A DNA stretch of 64,000 bases. Origin: Thermoplasmata archaeon (lineage in GTDB: Archaea > Thermoplasmatota > Thermoplasmata > Lutacidiplasmatales > UBA184). The notes under the pieces were generated by a model. It worked only from the letters and a program-made list of their open reading frames with translations. It did not search any database and was not told the origin of the DNA. Location: NCBI GenBank assembly GCA_028864975.1, contig JAGWLG010000008.1, forward strand, positions 1 to 64,000, read 5' to 3'. Each line of letters opens with the position of its first letter. Position 1 is the first letter of the stretch. Of this stretch, positions 46,669-55,168 are shown piece by piece. Made by a program: the position numbers and the translations under genes.

Positions 46669-46750
46669 AATTGGCTCTCTTCGAGAAGCGTTCTCACGCC
46701 CATCGATCCGTTCTCAGAAAGGCCCCGGGGGGCTATCCGTTTTCAAAGCC

Positions 46751-46759
46751 GGACGGGGA
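46751..46759. repeat. Right 9-bp target-site duplication
   Basis: GGACGGGGA, identical to 40557-40565 and directly abutting the right terminal inverted repeat. Confidence 0.85.
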
Positions 46760-46766
46760 CCACACA

Positions 46767-46775
46767 TTTTATACT
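46767..46775 (+). promoter_or_regulatory. TATA box for the 46798 gene
   Basis: TTTTATACT ends 23 nt before the ATG, implying a leaderless or nearly leaderless transcript. It lies just outside the transposon and so belonged to the original intergenic region. Confidence 0.55.
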
Positions 46776-46797
46776 ACCCCTCCGCTCTCCGCCGAGC

Positions 46798-47475
46798 ATG
46801 GCCAAGCGCGCCGGCAAGGAAGCTGCACCTCTCGTGGACACGACGACCCTCTACGTTGACCTCGGTCCGGACAACACGGCGAGGCTCAACGACGTCCTCC
46901 TCGACCTCAAGGAGAAGGAGAAGGACGAGAAGAAGCGCGCGAAGCTCACCCCGGAACGGCACATCAAGGACGTGCTCATCGTCACCGCGACGCAGTACTT
47001 CGCCGTCTACCGGAAGCTCCTCCGGGAAGGGAAGGTCCCCGCGCAGACGCAGCGGTTCACCGGAGAGGTGCTGAAGTGGATGCCGCGGAAGGAATACGCG
47101 CCGCTCAACTACGAGCCCATCCCACCGGAGGGGGTGCACCGCGTCGGCTTGTCGGTCGATGTGGGTCCCAAGCTCCTGAAACAACTGGGCTGGGCCGCGG
47201 GGCTGATGAACACCGCGAACCGGCTCACGAACACCGGCAACACCTGGAAGACGTTCGACTCCTGGCTCCTTGACCTCGTGCTCGACGACCTCGACGTCCG
47301 GGACAGCGCCCTGAACGCGGAGGACCTCAAGGAAGAGGACGAGGAGGTCGAGACGCAATCGACCCTCGGCGACGAAGAGGAAGCGGGAGAGGAAGAGGAG
47401 GCGGCTGACGGGGAAGAGACCCCGGCGCCTCCCTCTTCACCCGCCGCCCCGGCCTCGGCTGGAGGGAAGGCCTGA
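46798..47475 (+). CDS. Hypothetical protein with acidic tail
   Basis: 225 residues. VDTTTLYVDLGPDNTARLND, charged helices (DLKEKEKDEKKRAKLTPERH), a middle domain (APLNYEPIPPEGVHRVGLSV) and a long Glu/Asp then Pro/Ala tail. Start choice is supported by the TATA box. It may be a structural or DNA-mimic-like protein; no family recognised. Confidence 0.6.
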   Translation: MAKRAGKEAAPLVDTTTLYVDLGPDNTARLNDVLLDLKEKEKDEKKRAKLTPERHIKDVLIVTATQYFAVYRKLLREGKVPAQTQRFTGEVLKWMPRKEYAPLNYEPIPPEGVHRVGLSVDVGPKLLKQLGWAAGLMNTANRLTNTGNTWKTFDSWLLDLVLDDLDVRDSALNAEDLKEEDEEVETQSTLGDEEEAGEEEEAADGEETPAPPSSPAAPASAGGKA

Positions 47476-47476
47476 G

Positions 47477-47857
47477 ATGCTGCTCGGTCGCTTGGGCGGT
47501 CAGGGTCAACCCGGAGGGGGCGCGGGTCTCCTAGGAGGCCTGCGCGGTGGTGGCGGCGGCGCCGGCGGCGTCATGGTGACCCTCTCGTTCAAGGTCGTCT
47601 GGAAGAACGCGGACCCGACTAAGGTCATCCCCGTCCAGGAAGCCCAGGTCACCATCTTCGGGCCGCTCGGCATGCGACCGGTCGCCGTGGGCCCGGCCTG
47701 GGACAACCAGAACGGCAAGCTCTCCGTGCATCAGTTCCAGGTCGGACGACTTCCTCACCCGTACATGGTGACCATCCCGGGGATGGACCAACCGGTCCGC
47801 GGCCAGTGCAACTCGGGCCGGGACGAGGTCGTCACCATCCAAGTCCAGCAGGGCTGA
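47477..47857 (+). CDS. Hypothetical protein with Gly-rich start
   Basis: 126 residues from ATG 47477, 1 nt after the previous stop; an ATG at 47573 would skip the Gly-rich lead. The rest is a beta domain (VMVTLSFKVVWKNADPTKVI; QEAQVTIFGPLGMRPV; HPYMVTIPGMDQPV) like an Ig or carboxypeptidase-regulatory fold. Possibly a virion surface protein. Confidence 0.55.
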   Translation: MLLGRLGGQGQPGGGAGLLGGLRGGGGGAGGVMVTLSFKVVWKNADPTKVIPVQEAQVTIFGPLGMRPVAVGPAWDNQNGKLSVHQFQVGRLPHPYMVTIPGMDQPVRGQCNSGRDEVVTIQVQQG

Positions 47858-47860
47858 ACT

Positions 47861-47891
47861 CCGGGGGACCTGCCTAACGCAGGCCCCCCGG
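47861..47891. terminator. Strong hairpin between convergent genes
   Basis: CCGGGGGACCTGC (47861-47873) pairs with GCAGGCCCCCCGG (47879-47891), with one bulge, in the gap between the convergent genes ending at 47857 and 47901. Confidence 0.6.
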
Positions 47892-47900
47892 TCCGCTGTC

Positions 47901-48851
47901 TCACGCCAACTGGAGCGTGAAGGCGATGGTCCCGTCGCCGACCTTGGGCACCGTGGTTCCGGGTGTCACCGACCAGGTCACACCGGCTGCGCCGTTCTGG
48001 AAGCTCTGGCCTTGGAGTTGAGCCGGCGGCGCCGGACTGAAGGGTGGCAGGAACACGGTGGCCTGCAACTCCAGGTAGTGCGTGGCGTCTGCGGTGAACG
48101 TCGAGGCCTCCGTGAGGGAGTCCCCGTTCGCGGCGACCGCGGTCCCCGAGGCCGTGTAGGTCGCCGTGGAGTTCGAGGCGACCATCACCAACTGGTCGAG
48201 GATGGTCTGCCCGACGGTGTAGACCCCCAGGTCCTGCGCCTGGAACGCCTCGATGCTGGAGGCCTCCCCACCGGTCAAGGCGACCGTGGAAGGGACCTGG
48301 GTCAGCCGTACGACTCCGCCAGCGAGACGGGTCCCGACGCCGGCGCTCTGGGCGCTCCCGGTTGACCCGGTTGTGGTCTTCGCCTCCGGCCGGAAGCCGT
48401 GGATGCGGAAGGTCATCCCGGTGTTCGGCAGCAGAGCCGCCGGCACCGTCGTCCCCGCGCCACCGGCGAGGATGGCGACTGGGGTCGTGGAGCCCTTCGG
48501 CTGGTAGAGGATGTTCAGCCCCTGCGACGGGTTCGAGTAGTCGAGGGTGACGATGTCCTGGGGTTCGAGACCGACCTCGATGAGGAGGGTGACCGCACCA
48601 CCCCTGACCCCGGCCGCGGTGACGCTCGCCACCAGCACTGTCGGGAGGATGGGCTTGAAGGTCGTCTTCTGGTTGGGGTTCACCGGCACGGCGCCGAGCC
48701 CGTTCTTGAAGAGCGACGGGTCCGTTGCCGTGATGGCCTCGAACATATCGTCGGTGATGGAGAAACCACCGGCGAAGACCGAGGCGGAAGGGTTCGTCAC
48801 GTAGGCGGCCGGCGCAGCGGCGAGCGCTGTGGCGAGGGGAGGCAGAACCAT
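47901..48851 (-). CDS. Beta-rich, probable structural protein
   Basis: 316 residues (ATG 48851, 26 nt after a TATA-like GGAATAAG). Almost no charge, rich in Ala, Thr, Val and Gly, with strands such as PILPTVLVASVTAAGVRGGA and DATHYLELQATVFLPPF. Composition is like a capsid, spike or surface-layer subunit. It is the only minus-strand gene between 46.8 and 55.1 kb. Confidence 0.5.
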   Translation of the reverse strand: MVLPPLATALAAAPAAYVTNPSASVFAGGFSITDDMFEAITATDPSLFKNGLGAVPVNPNQKTTFKPILPTVLVASVTAAGVRGGAVTLLIEVGLEPQDIVTLDYSNPSQGLNILYQPKGSTTPVAILAGGAGTTVPAALLPNTGMTFRIHGFRPEAKTTTGSTGSAQSAGVGTRLAGGVVRLTQVPSTVALTGGEASSIEAFQAQDLGVYTVGQTILDQLVMVASNSTATYTASGTAVAANGDSLTEASTFTADATHYLELQATVFLPPFSPAPPAQLQGQSFQNGAAGVTWSVTPGTTVPKVGDGTIAFTLQLA

Positions 48852-48955
48852 GCCCGGGGGACCGGTAACGGGCTACTTATTCCTGGCCGTCAATTTCGTG
48901 AAAGTGTCGATAACCCGCTTATAGCTGGAACCACTCGTTCCCGGCGGGGACGGCT

Positions 48956-50977
48956 GTGGCAATCAGTGGGCTTCTCAGCGCTGTCGAGTCCATCCAGGTC
49001 CGCTCTCTTCTTCCCCAGGTCCCCAACCTCCTTCTTCTCGCCGGGCAGACCCCTGCGCTCACCGCGCTCGCTGCCGCCCAGCCTCAGATTCAGTCCCTCC
49101 TCGTCAATTCGCTGGCGCTGAGCCCCCTCTTCGGTGGCGGCATCATCGCGCACCTCGTCCAACTCGCCACGAACCCGGTCTTTGCGAACCTCATCACGCT
49201 CGCCACGCCGCCGACGTTCAGCAACATCGTCGCGCTCACGTCCGGGGTGGCGTTCGTCAATCTCTCCGCCCTGGGCGCTCTCCCTTCCGTCCTCAACCTC
49301 GTCGCCCTGGCGAAGCTGTCGTCGGTGACGAACCTGGTGACCCTCGCAGGACTCCCCTCCGTGGGGAACCTTGTCACCGTCGCGGGTGCGCCTTCCACGA
49401 CGGTCACGAACGTCCTCACCCTTGGAACCGGCACCGTCTTCACCAACCTCAGCACGCTGGGCTCTCTCTCCTCCGTCGCGAGCCTCGTCACCCTCGCGGG
49501 ATTCTCCTCGACCGCGATGAGCAACCTCTCCATCATCGCCAACTTCACAACGAGCACCTTCGCCAACTCCGGGCCGGCGTACAACCTCACGTCGTTCTTC
49601 ACGAGCAATGCTTACCCGACCCTTCCGGCCGGAGGCGGCTTCCCCAACATCACCGCGTGGTTCGTCGCGCTCCAGAGCGCCCTCTCCATTAGCAACCTGG
49701 CGCTCTCGACGTTCTCCACCCAGCCGGCTGCGACATCCTCCGGGTTCAACTCCTCGCTCCTGTTCATCCCGGGTCTCGGACGCACCGGCCTCGACATGAC
49801 CACGACCCTCGGCAGCTTCTCCTCCCTTTCTTTCCAGGGCGGAGTGGCCGACATCCTCGGAACCCTCCCGCTCCTCGGCGCCATCGAGGAGACCGTCGCC
49901 ACCCTCGGAAGCCCGACCGGTTCCCTGCGCATCACGTCCATCGGCGCTGACAACAGCCTGCTCCACGACCTGTGGCAGTTCGCGCAGCGGCTGGAGAACG
50001 TCAACGTCATCGGGCTGAGTTCGCTCCCCGAGTTCCCGACGTCTCCTCTCGCCGGAACGCTCGGCTTCCTCCAGGCCGTCGAGGTCATCACCCGGCAACT
50101 CTTCTTCCAGACCGGCTACACGATTGCCTCGTCGGGAACGGTCCTCGACGCGGCGATGACCTTCTTCACCGGCGGACCCAACGTCTTCGGCTCGACGAGC
50201 AGCCGGCCCACCGGTCAGTTCCCCATCCAGCAGGGCGTCGCCACGGACATGATTGACACCCTCCAGTCGATGACCGACTGGGCCAACAACGGGATGGGCG
50301 TCCAGCACTTCCTCAACAACGCCGCCGGCCCCTTCCACGACGAGGAGGCCTCCTGGAACGGCAGCGCTCCGGGTTCCTCCGCCCTTTCCGGGCACAAGGG
50401 AGGGTTCGCTTTCGGGACGTTCTTCGCCAACACGGGTGGACCCTTTGGCGGCACCGGCTTCTTCACTGTCGGGGTCCAGTCGTGGTCCTTCTTCATCTAC
50501 GGCGACCAGGTTGCCGGTGTCTCCGGGCCCGATGGCTCCGGGAACATGACCGTCACCGGGACGAGCGGAGCGACGTACACTGTCTCGACCGGGGCGACAC
50601 CGACCGGCTCTCCATCTCCCCAGAACGTCTTTGGCGGCGCAGCCAACATGGCGTGGGGCAACATGGTCGCCATGCTGAGGGCGTTCCACCAGGCCACGGA
50701 CTTCCTCATCTCCGGGTTCGAGGCGCAATCGAACACCGGTGCCCTTGGCTCCCCTTCGGGAGACATCTTCCGGGCGCGGGTCGAGGCCTACCTCCACCGG
50801 GTCGCGTTCGACAACTTCGTGGACACGATGGCCACGGAAGTCGGGAACCTGTTCAACGGCCGGAACCTCGGCATCAAGACCCGGTTCTTCAACGACGGGG
50901 TCCTCCCTGGTCTCAACTCGGTCAGGAACCTCGCTCCGGCCGGGCTCCCCAACAGGAGCCTCGGTACCCTGAGCTAG
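48956..50977 (+). CDS. Large repeat protein, probable virion or surface protein
   Basis: 673 residues from GTG 48956, after TATA-like CTTATAGC. Residues ~70-195 contain about ten 12-residue repeats of the form SVxNLVTLAgLP (for example SVLNLVALAKLS, SVTNLVTLAGLP, SVGNLVTVAGAP). The middle and end are rich in Gly, Ser, Thr, Phe (GGFAFGTFFANTGGPFGGTG). The last ~100 residues are helical with MVAMLRAFHQATDFLISGFE. No charged enzyme-like motifs. It suggests a fibrous or solenoid structural component. Confidence 0.55.
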   Translation: MAISGLLSAVESIQVRSLLPQVPNLLLLAGQTPALTALAAAQPQIQSLLVNSLALSPLFGGGIIAHLVQLATNPVFANLITLATPPTFSNIVALTSGVAFVNLSALGALPSVLNLVALAKLSSVTNLVTLAGLPSVGNLVTVAGAPSTTVTNVLTLGTGTVFTNLSTLGSLSSVASLVTLAGFSSTAMSNLSIIANFTTSTFANSGPAYNLTSFFTSNAYPTLPAGGGFPNITAWFVALQSALSISNLALSTFSTQPAATSSGFNSSLLFIPGLGRTGLDMTTTLGSFSSLSFQGGVADILGTLPLLGAIEETVATLGSPTGSLRITSIGADNSLLHDLWQFAQRLENVNVIGLSSLPEFPTSPLAGTLGFLQAVEVITRQLFFQTGYTIASSGTVLDAAMTFFTGGPNVFGSTSSRPTGQFPIQQGVATDMIDTLQSMTDWANNGMGVQHFLNNAAGPFHDEEASWNGSAPGSSALSGHKGGFAFGTFFANTGGPFGGTGFFTVGVQSWSFFIYGDQVAGVSGPDGSGNMTVTGTSGATYTVSTGATPTGSPSPQNVFGGAANMAWGNMVAMLRAFHQATDFLISGFEAQSNTGALGSPSGDIFRARVEAYLHRVAFDNFVDTMATEVGNLFNGRNLGIKTRFFNDGVLPGLNSVRNLAPAGLPNRSLGTLS

Positions 50978-50994
50978 ATAGGGAGAGGTGCACT

Positions 50995-52317
50995 GTGCGC
51001 GTCTCCAGGCTCCTGAAGCTCGAACGCCCGGTCACTGGGCAACTCGCTGAGCGACGCCGCGGCCCCCGTGGTCCTCCGCTTCCCCCGGCCGGCGTGACCC
51101 CTCCTCCCGAGTTCTTCTCCCGGCCCACCGTCGAGCAGAAGTTCCTCCTCGACTACGCGCAGGGCATCTGCGGCATCGTTCGCTCCTGCGACCCGGCCGT
51201 CGCTCCCTCCTGCACCCGGGAACAGGCAAGCTGCGTGAACGACTCTCTGCACAACCCCCGGTTCTACGACATCGGGGACCGGTTCTACGAGCGGGTGCAC
51301 GCGGCGTTCGCTGCTCCGCCCACGGGTTCCTTGGCTCAACCGCTCAACGCTCCCGCGAGCCAGTTCGTCGCCCGGTCCATCACCCGCGGCGTCCCATTCT
51401 CCGACATCACCCGACGGCTCGAACGCGAAGGCTACACCCCCGCCGAGGCAACCCGTTTGTACGACAAGGTCTACCGCGCCCTCATGCCTCCTTCGACCGG
51501 CGCCCACCTGCACCAGCAGGAGGTGTTCGTCCTCCCGCAGGACGTCACCTTTGTCCAGCAGGCCATCGAGCGGCACGAGAGCGCGACCGACATCAAGGAG
51601 GGTCTCGTGGAACGCGGTTACACTCCGCGGGAGGCTTCGCTCATCTTCGGGCGCGTCGCCCTAGAGTACCACGGCCTCGTTCCGTCTTCGTCCGCGCCGG
51701 GCCCCCGGGTCCGCATCGGGACCCACCTCTACCAGCCGGAGGAAGACGAGGATGACGAGGACTTCGGCGGCGGCGAGGGCATCGGCGTCGAAGCTCAAGC
51801 TCTCTCTGTCACGTACGAGGCGTTCGACGCACGGCTCGGCCAGGAGAAGGAGTGCCCGTCGGATGCGAAGGACCTCCCGCGCATCTTCTCTGACCTCGAC
51901 ACCGACCTCCAGCATCTGCGCGACTTCGCTCTCAGCAACGACCCCGGCGATGCTCAGACCGCGGAGACCTTCCTCCCCGCCATCACCCGCGACGTGGGGA
52001 ACCTCGGCTTCGCCATCCAGGACAAGGTGCTGGAGCAGGGGCTCACCGCGCAAGGGTTCCCCTCCACAGGTTCGCTCAGCGAGGAAAAGCATCAGTGGTA
52101 CTACTTTCCGGGCCATTACGTCGCCGGCCCGAGGATGGGACAGACCTGGTTCTCTCTTGGGTACCTTGAACCTTCCGACGCCGGAACAGGACTTGTCGGC
52201 CCGTTCCCGACCCGCGAAGCCGCGGTCATCAGCGCCTCAAGCCGGGGCTACACCGAACTTGTGCCGGGTCGCATACTCGGTCGCTCGGAGTCTGCTGCCC
52301 GGTACCACGCGGAGTGA
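50995..52317 (+). CDS. Hypothetical protein with duplicated 40-residue unit
   Basis: 440 residues from GTG 50995, preceded by GGGAGAGG. Two units are alike: QFVARSITRGVPFSDITRRL, then EREGYTPAEATRLYDKVY; and TFVQQAIERHESATDIKEGL, then VERGYTPREASLIFGRVA. Before them is a Cys region (GICGIVRSCDP; SCTREQASCVN). An acidic linker (EEDEDDEDFGGG) leads to the C-terminal half with KHQWYYFPGHYVAGPRMGQT. Its place among Cys-paired neighbours suggests one structural operon. Confidence 0.55.
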   Translation: MRVSRLLKLERPVTGQLAERRRGPRGPPLPPAGVTPPPEFFSRPTVEQKFLLDYAQGICGIVRSCDPAVAPSCTREQASCVNDSLHNPRFYDIGDRFYERVHAAFAAPPTGSLAQPLNAPASQFVARSITRGVPFSDITRRLEREGYTPAEATRLYDKVYRALMPPSTGAHLHQQEVFVLPQDVTFVQQAIERHESATDIKEGLVERGYTPREASLIFGRVALEYHGLVPSSSAPGPRVRIGTHLYQPEEDEDDEDFGGGEGIGVEAQALSVTYEAFDARLGQEKECPSDAKDLPRIFSDLDTDLQHLRDFALSNDPGDAQTAETFLPAITRDVGNLGFAIQDKVLEQGLTAQGFPSTGSLSEEKHQWYYFPGHYVAGPRMGQTWFSLGYLEPSDAGTGLVGPFPTREAAVISASSRGYTELVPGRILGRSESAARYHAE

Positions 52318-52319
52318 AC

Positions 52320-53042
52320 ATGCTCGGTCGGAACGAGGTCTGCGAACTCGTCGCCCGGTCCGCACCGGACCCGGTGGCCGCGCGCCAGACCTGCCTCCGT
52401 CTCCGCGGTCGCCTCGCGCAGGAGTTGGTCACCTGCTCCGGCCCTCTCCTCGACCCGGAGACCCACGAGTGCGACGCCTCCGCCATCCTTGCTGCTCACG
52501 GCGCCGATTGGGATGCTGCGATGAACTCGGGTCGGTACGACACCGCGGTCGGCCACGCTCAGGGGGCCATCGACGATGCTAGGGAGATGCTCCGTCAGGC
52601 CCAGCGTTCCCAGAGGACAGGTCCACTCTCCAGGCGCAACGTCTCCCAGGAGCTAGACTCCTCTCGGTTCTGCCGTGCCGAGTCCCATGTCCTCACCCTC
52701 GTGGCAGGGGGAAACTTCGAGGATGCCGAGACCGCGGCTCTCGACCTGTGGGACGACATCGCCGGGGTCTTCCGGGACATCCAGAAGCGGGAAGCTGCAC
52801 CTCGCCCCGGCTCCATGCGCCAGGAGTTCGAGCAACTCGGCGTCATCCCCGGAACCCTGGAGGTTCATCCCACAGTCTGCCAGTCGATGCAGGGAGCCAC
52901 GTACCTCATCGGGAGCGCCAAGGAGTACGAGGAGGCCGAGGACTACCTCATCGACGCGCTCAAGGAAGCGGACAACCTGCTCGCCTGGGTCCAGAAGAGC
53001 GAACGGGTCCTGTCCCGGGCCGGGGTTCCGTGGAGCGGATAG
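52320..53042 (+). CDS. Paired-cysteine helical protein
   Basis: 240 residues from ATG 52320 (GTG 52314 possible). The start MLGRNEVCELVARSAPDPVA, then ARQTCLRL, repeats in the next gene (EFCEAVARGADDPDAAYAAC), a helical hairpin that could be locked by a disulfide. Further Cys at VTCSGP, HECDAS, FCRAES, VCQSM. The rest is helical (YEEAEDYLIDALKEADNLLA). Confidence 0.55.
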   Translation: MLGRNEVCELVARSAPDPVAARQTCLRLRGRLAQELVTCSGPLLDPETHECDASAILAAHGADWDAAMNSGRYDTAVGHAQGAIDDAREMLRQAQRSQRTGPLSRRNVSQELDSSRFCRAESHVLTLVAGGNFEDAETAALDLWDDIAGVFRDIQKREAAPRPGSMRQEFEQLGVIPGTLEVHPTVCQSMQGATYLIGSAKEYEEAEDYLIDALKEADNLLAWVQKSERVLSRAGVPWSG

Positions 53043-53044
53043 AA

Positions 53045-53530
53045 ATGGACGACCGGGAGTTCTGCGAGGCCGTCGCCCGGGGCGCCGACGACCCCGACGC
53101 CGCCTACGCCGCGTGCATGCGCAACGCCCCGCGCCGCGGTGAACTCCACCAGGAGGCTTGCCCGGCGTCCTGCGCCTACTGCGGGACCCGGTTTGGAACC
53201 GCTTGTCCAACGAAGTGCTCCGCTTGTGGTGCACCTGCTCCAGCAGCGGCTATCGGCCCAGAGGAGTCAGCGTGCGAGACCCTCTACTCGGATTTTCTGG
53301 CTGACCTAGAAACCATAGAGAGCAACGGTGTGGCCAGCTTCGACCTGAGCCAGTACCCTCGTTCTCGGAGGAAGGCCATCGAAGCGGCGTTCGGAGATGT
53401 CCTGGACCTTCTTGTGAAGCACCTGGAGGAGCCCCAAGCTAAGTCGTTCAACCTCCGGCACTGTGGTGAGACGCCGGAGTCACACGCTCTCCGGATGGTG
53501 GGTATTCCTGGCGCGAGTTCATTCCTCTGA
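53045..53530 (+). CDS. Cys-rich protein with zinc-ribbon-like segment
   Basis: 161 residues. It shares the CEAVARGADDPDAAYAACMR start with the previous gene, then has dense cysteines (EACPASCAYCGTRFGTACPT, then KCSACGAP) that look like a zinc ribbon or disulfide knot. The C-terminal part is helical. Two nucleotides separate it from the upstream stop. Confidence 0.55.
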   Translation: MDDREFCEAVARGADDPDAAYAACMRNAPRRGELHQEACPASCAYCGTRFGTACPTKCSACGAPAPAAAIGPEESACETLYSDFLADLETIESNGVASFDLSQYPRSRRKAIEAAFGDVLDLLVKHLEEPQAKSFNLRHCGETPESHALRMVGIPGASSFL

Positions 53531-53536
53531 GGCCGC

Positions 53537-54973
53537 ATGCCGCTCACGCGCTACGTCGAGGAGCGGACCCACTACGGGTTGACCTCCGGTTCAGAGACCC
53601 AGCGCGAGGTCGTCCGCGGAGTCAGCACGACGCCGGGTTCCCTTGAGCCCTGGTCCGAACTCGATGCCGCGCTGGAACCGTTCCCGGTCCGCGGCCGGTA
53701 CGAGGAGTTGGGGCCGGGGGGAACGGACCGCGGCGTCGAGACGCATCCCTCTCGCTCCGGCCGGCTCGCGCAGCGCTCTCGCCCTCCGACCGGCGTTCGC
53801 CCCTTCCCCCAACCGGTGGCCAAGCGTCGCGCGCCTCCTCCTTCCTGTCCTCCGCCGGGAGCGAATCCACTCCCATGTCGGGACGTCCAGAAGCTCGCCC
53901 TACGGGGGCGACAGCTTGCTGACTATCTGCGGACTCGCACGGGGGAGGATTCCCTGTTCGCGGTGCTGTCCGGGGTGTTCCACTCCGGCCCCATCACCTA
54001 TCAAGGTCAGCAGTTAGCCGTAGAGTGGTTGAGTGAGAACAAGGACGTGGCCCTGGACCTGGCGAAGCAGGACGTGGACACCATCGAGCGGTTCTTCCGC
54101 AACCCACCCCCCGGCATTCCTTCTGTCCAGCACCCGCGTAGCCGGGCCAACATGTACACCGGCGCCATCGAGTGCTATGAGAACCTCTGCGGCCCGGACG
54201 GTAGAGCGTGCCTCGAACCGGACACCAGCGAGCGCCTGGTCCAGTGCATGGTCGCCAACGCCCGCGGCCCGCCGTCCGAGGGCAAGCGTCGCGGCGGCAT
54301 CGGCCCCAAGACCGCCGACCTCGTCCGGGAGTACCTCGGGAACAAGCGCGCCGTCGCCGTGGACCGCCACGTCTTCCGCTACCTGTGCTCCCACGGGCTC
54401 TTCGTCCCGCGCGACCCGGAGACCGGTCAACCTTACCCCGAGTGCTGCGAGCACTTCCGCAAGGAGAGCGGCTACAACATTCCTGCCGACGTCTTCGCCC
54501 AGGCCAAGGACTCGTTCCTCTCCAGCGCGGACTCTTGTGGCGTGGTCCCGACGGACCTCCAGGTCGGCGTGTGGTTCGCCGGGGTCTGCGACTCGGAGAC
54601 CCGCCGCGGGAACGCGGTCTACCTCGGACGCGATGGCTATTTCCCCTGTGTGAAGACCTTGCCCCTAGAGCACTTCGCGGAGGAGCAGGAGGGCTTTCCC
54701 GAGAAGCCTGCGACCCGGGACGTTGTCGTCAACGACTTCCGGTCCTCGATGGCCGACCTCCTCGGCGCCGGACGGAGCTACACCGACGGCGACCTCACTG
54801 GTTCGATTCTATGGAGCATGCAGCTTGCGAAGGACACGGAGCATCTTGAGTCCGACCTCCGCCTCCTGAAGAGGGAACAGCGGCAGGCCCGGGGCTTCTA
54901 CCTGCGCGAGCAACTGGCCCCCATCCCCGAGGACGACTTCGCTTCACCGGACGAGTTCCTCTTCGACGTGTGA
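53537..54973 (+). CDS. Protein with HhH-GPD DNA glycosylase-like core
   Basis: 478 residues. The first ~110 are Pro/Arg-rich and probably disordered. The core includes GIGPKTADLVREYLGN (254-269) and AVAVDRHVFRYL (272-283), the helix-hairpin-helix and Gly-Pro-Asp elements of the Endo III/Ogg/AGOG superfamily; Lys258 and Asp276 fall at the catalytic positions of bifunctional enzymes. Eleven or more Cys are present (ECYENLCGPDGRACLE; ECCEHFR). It sits in a run of presumed structural genes, so it may be carried with the particle. Enzyme activity is predicted, not shown. Confidence 0.6.
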   Translation: MPLTRYVEERTHYGLTSGSETQREVVRGVSTTPGSLEPWSELDAALEPFPVRGRYEELGPGGTDRGVETHPSRSGRLAQRSRPPTGVRPFPQPVAKRRAPPPSCPPPGANPLPCRDVQKLALRGRQLADYLRTRTGEDSLFAVLSGVFHSGPITYQGQQLAVEWLSENKDVALDLAKQDVDTIERFFRNPPPGIPSVQHPRSRANMYTGAIECYENLCGPDGRACLEPDTSERLVQCMVANARGPPSEGKRRGGIGPKTADLVREYLGNKRAVAVDRHVFRYLCSHGLFVPRDPETGQPYPECCEHFRKESGYNIPADVFAQAKDSFLSSADSCGVVPTDLQVGVWFAGVCDSETRRGNAVYLGRDGYFPCVKTLPLEHFAEEQEGFPEKPATRDVVVNDFRSSMADLLGAGRSYTDGDLTGSILWSMQLAKDTEHLESDLRLLKREQRQARGFYLREQLAPIPEDDFASPDEFLFDV

Positions 54974-54982
54974 GGTACTCCC

Positions 54983-55168
54983 GTGGAGTCGGCTCACCCG
55001 GTCCACGACTGCACCGGTCACCCGGCCTGCGACGCCTGCTGGCTCTCGCTCGGACCCGCGCTCATCCACGCTCCGGGTATGGGCGTGTCGGCTCAGCAGT
55101 GCGAGTGCCGCAAGTGCCCCAACTACGGGGTCTCCGCGGTCGAGGCGATGCAGAGGGCGCTGCGCTAG
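54983..55168 (+). CDS. Small Cys/His-rich protein
   Basis: 61 residues from GTG 54983. HDCTGHPACDACWLSLG and QCECRKCPNYG supply six or more Cys and two His, enough for two zinc sites. The end overlaps the convergent gene at 55165 by 4 bases. Confidence 0.5.
   Translation: MESAHPVHDCTGHPACDACWLSLGPALIHAPGMGVSAQQCECRKCPNYGVSAVEAMQRALR

Larger units (their letters stand above)
40566..46750. mobile_element. Transposon carrying a restriction-modification system
   Basis: The ends are exact 12-bp inverted repeats: GGCTTTGAAAAC at 40566-40577 and GTTTTCAAAGCC at 46739-46750. Both are flanked by the 9-bp duplication GGACGGGGA. Inside are a SWIM-DDE transposase at the left end, an AbrB-like regulator, two DNA methyltransferases and a nuclease. 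The direct repeat CGTTCTCACGC also occurs near both ends (about 40610 and 46689). The insertion lies between the divergent genes 40503 and 46798 and breaks neither. Confidence 0.85.

Noticed and set aside
48890..50797. A 635-residue minus-strand frame opposite the repeat protein gene.
   Set aside because: Its Arg/Gly/Glu-rich sequence is what the complement of a Ser/Thr/Leu-rich GC-rich gene gives; no start context, and the plus frame has a TATA box and coherent repeats.
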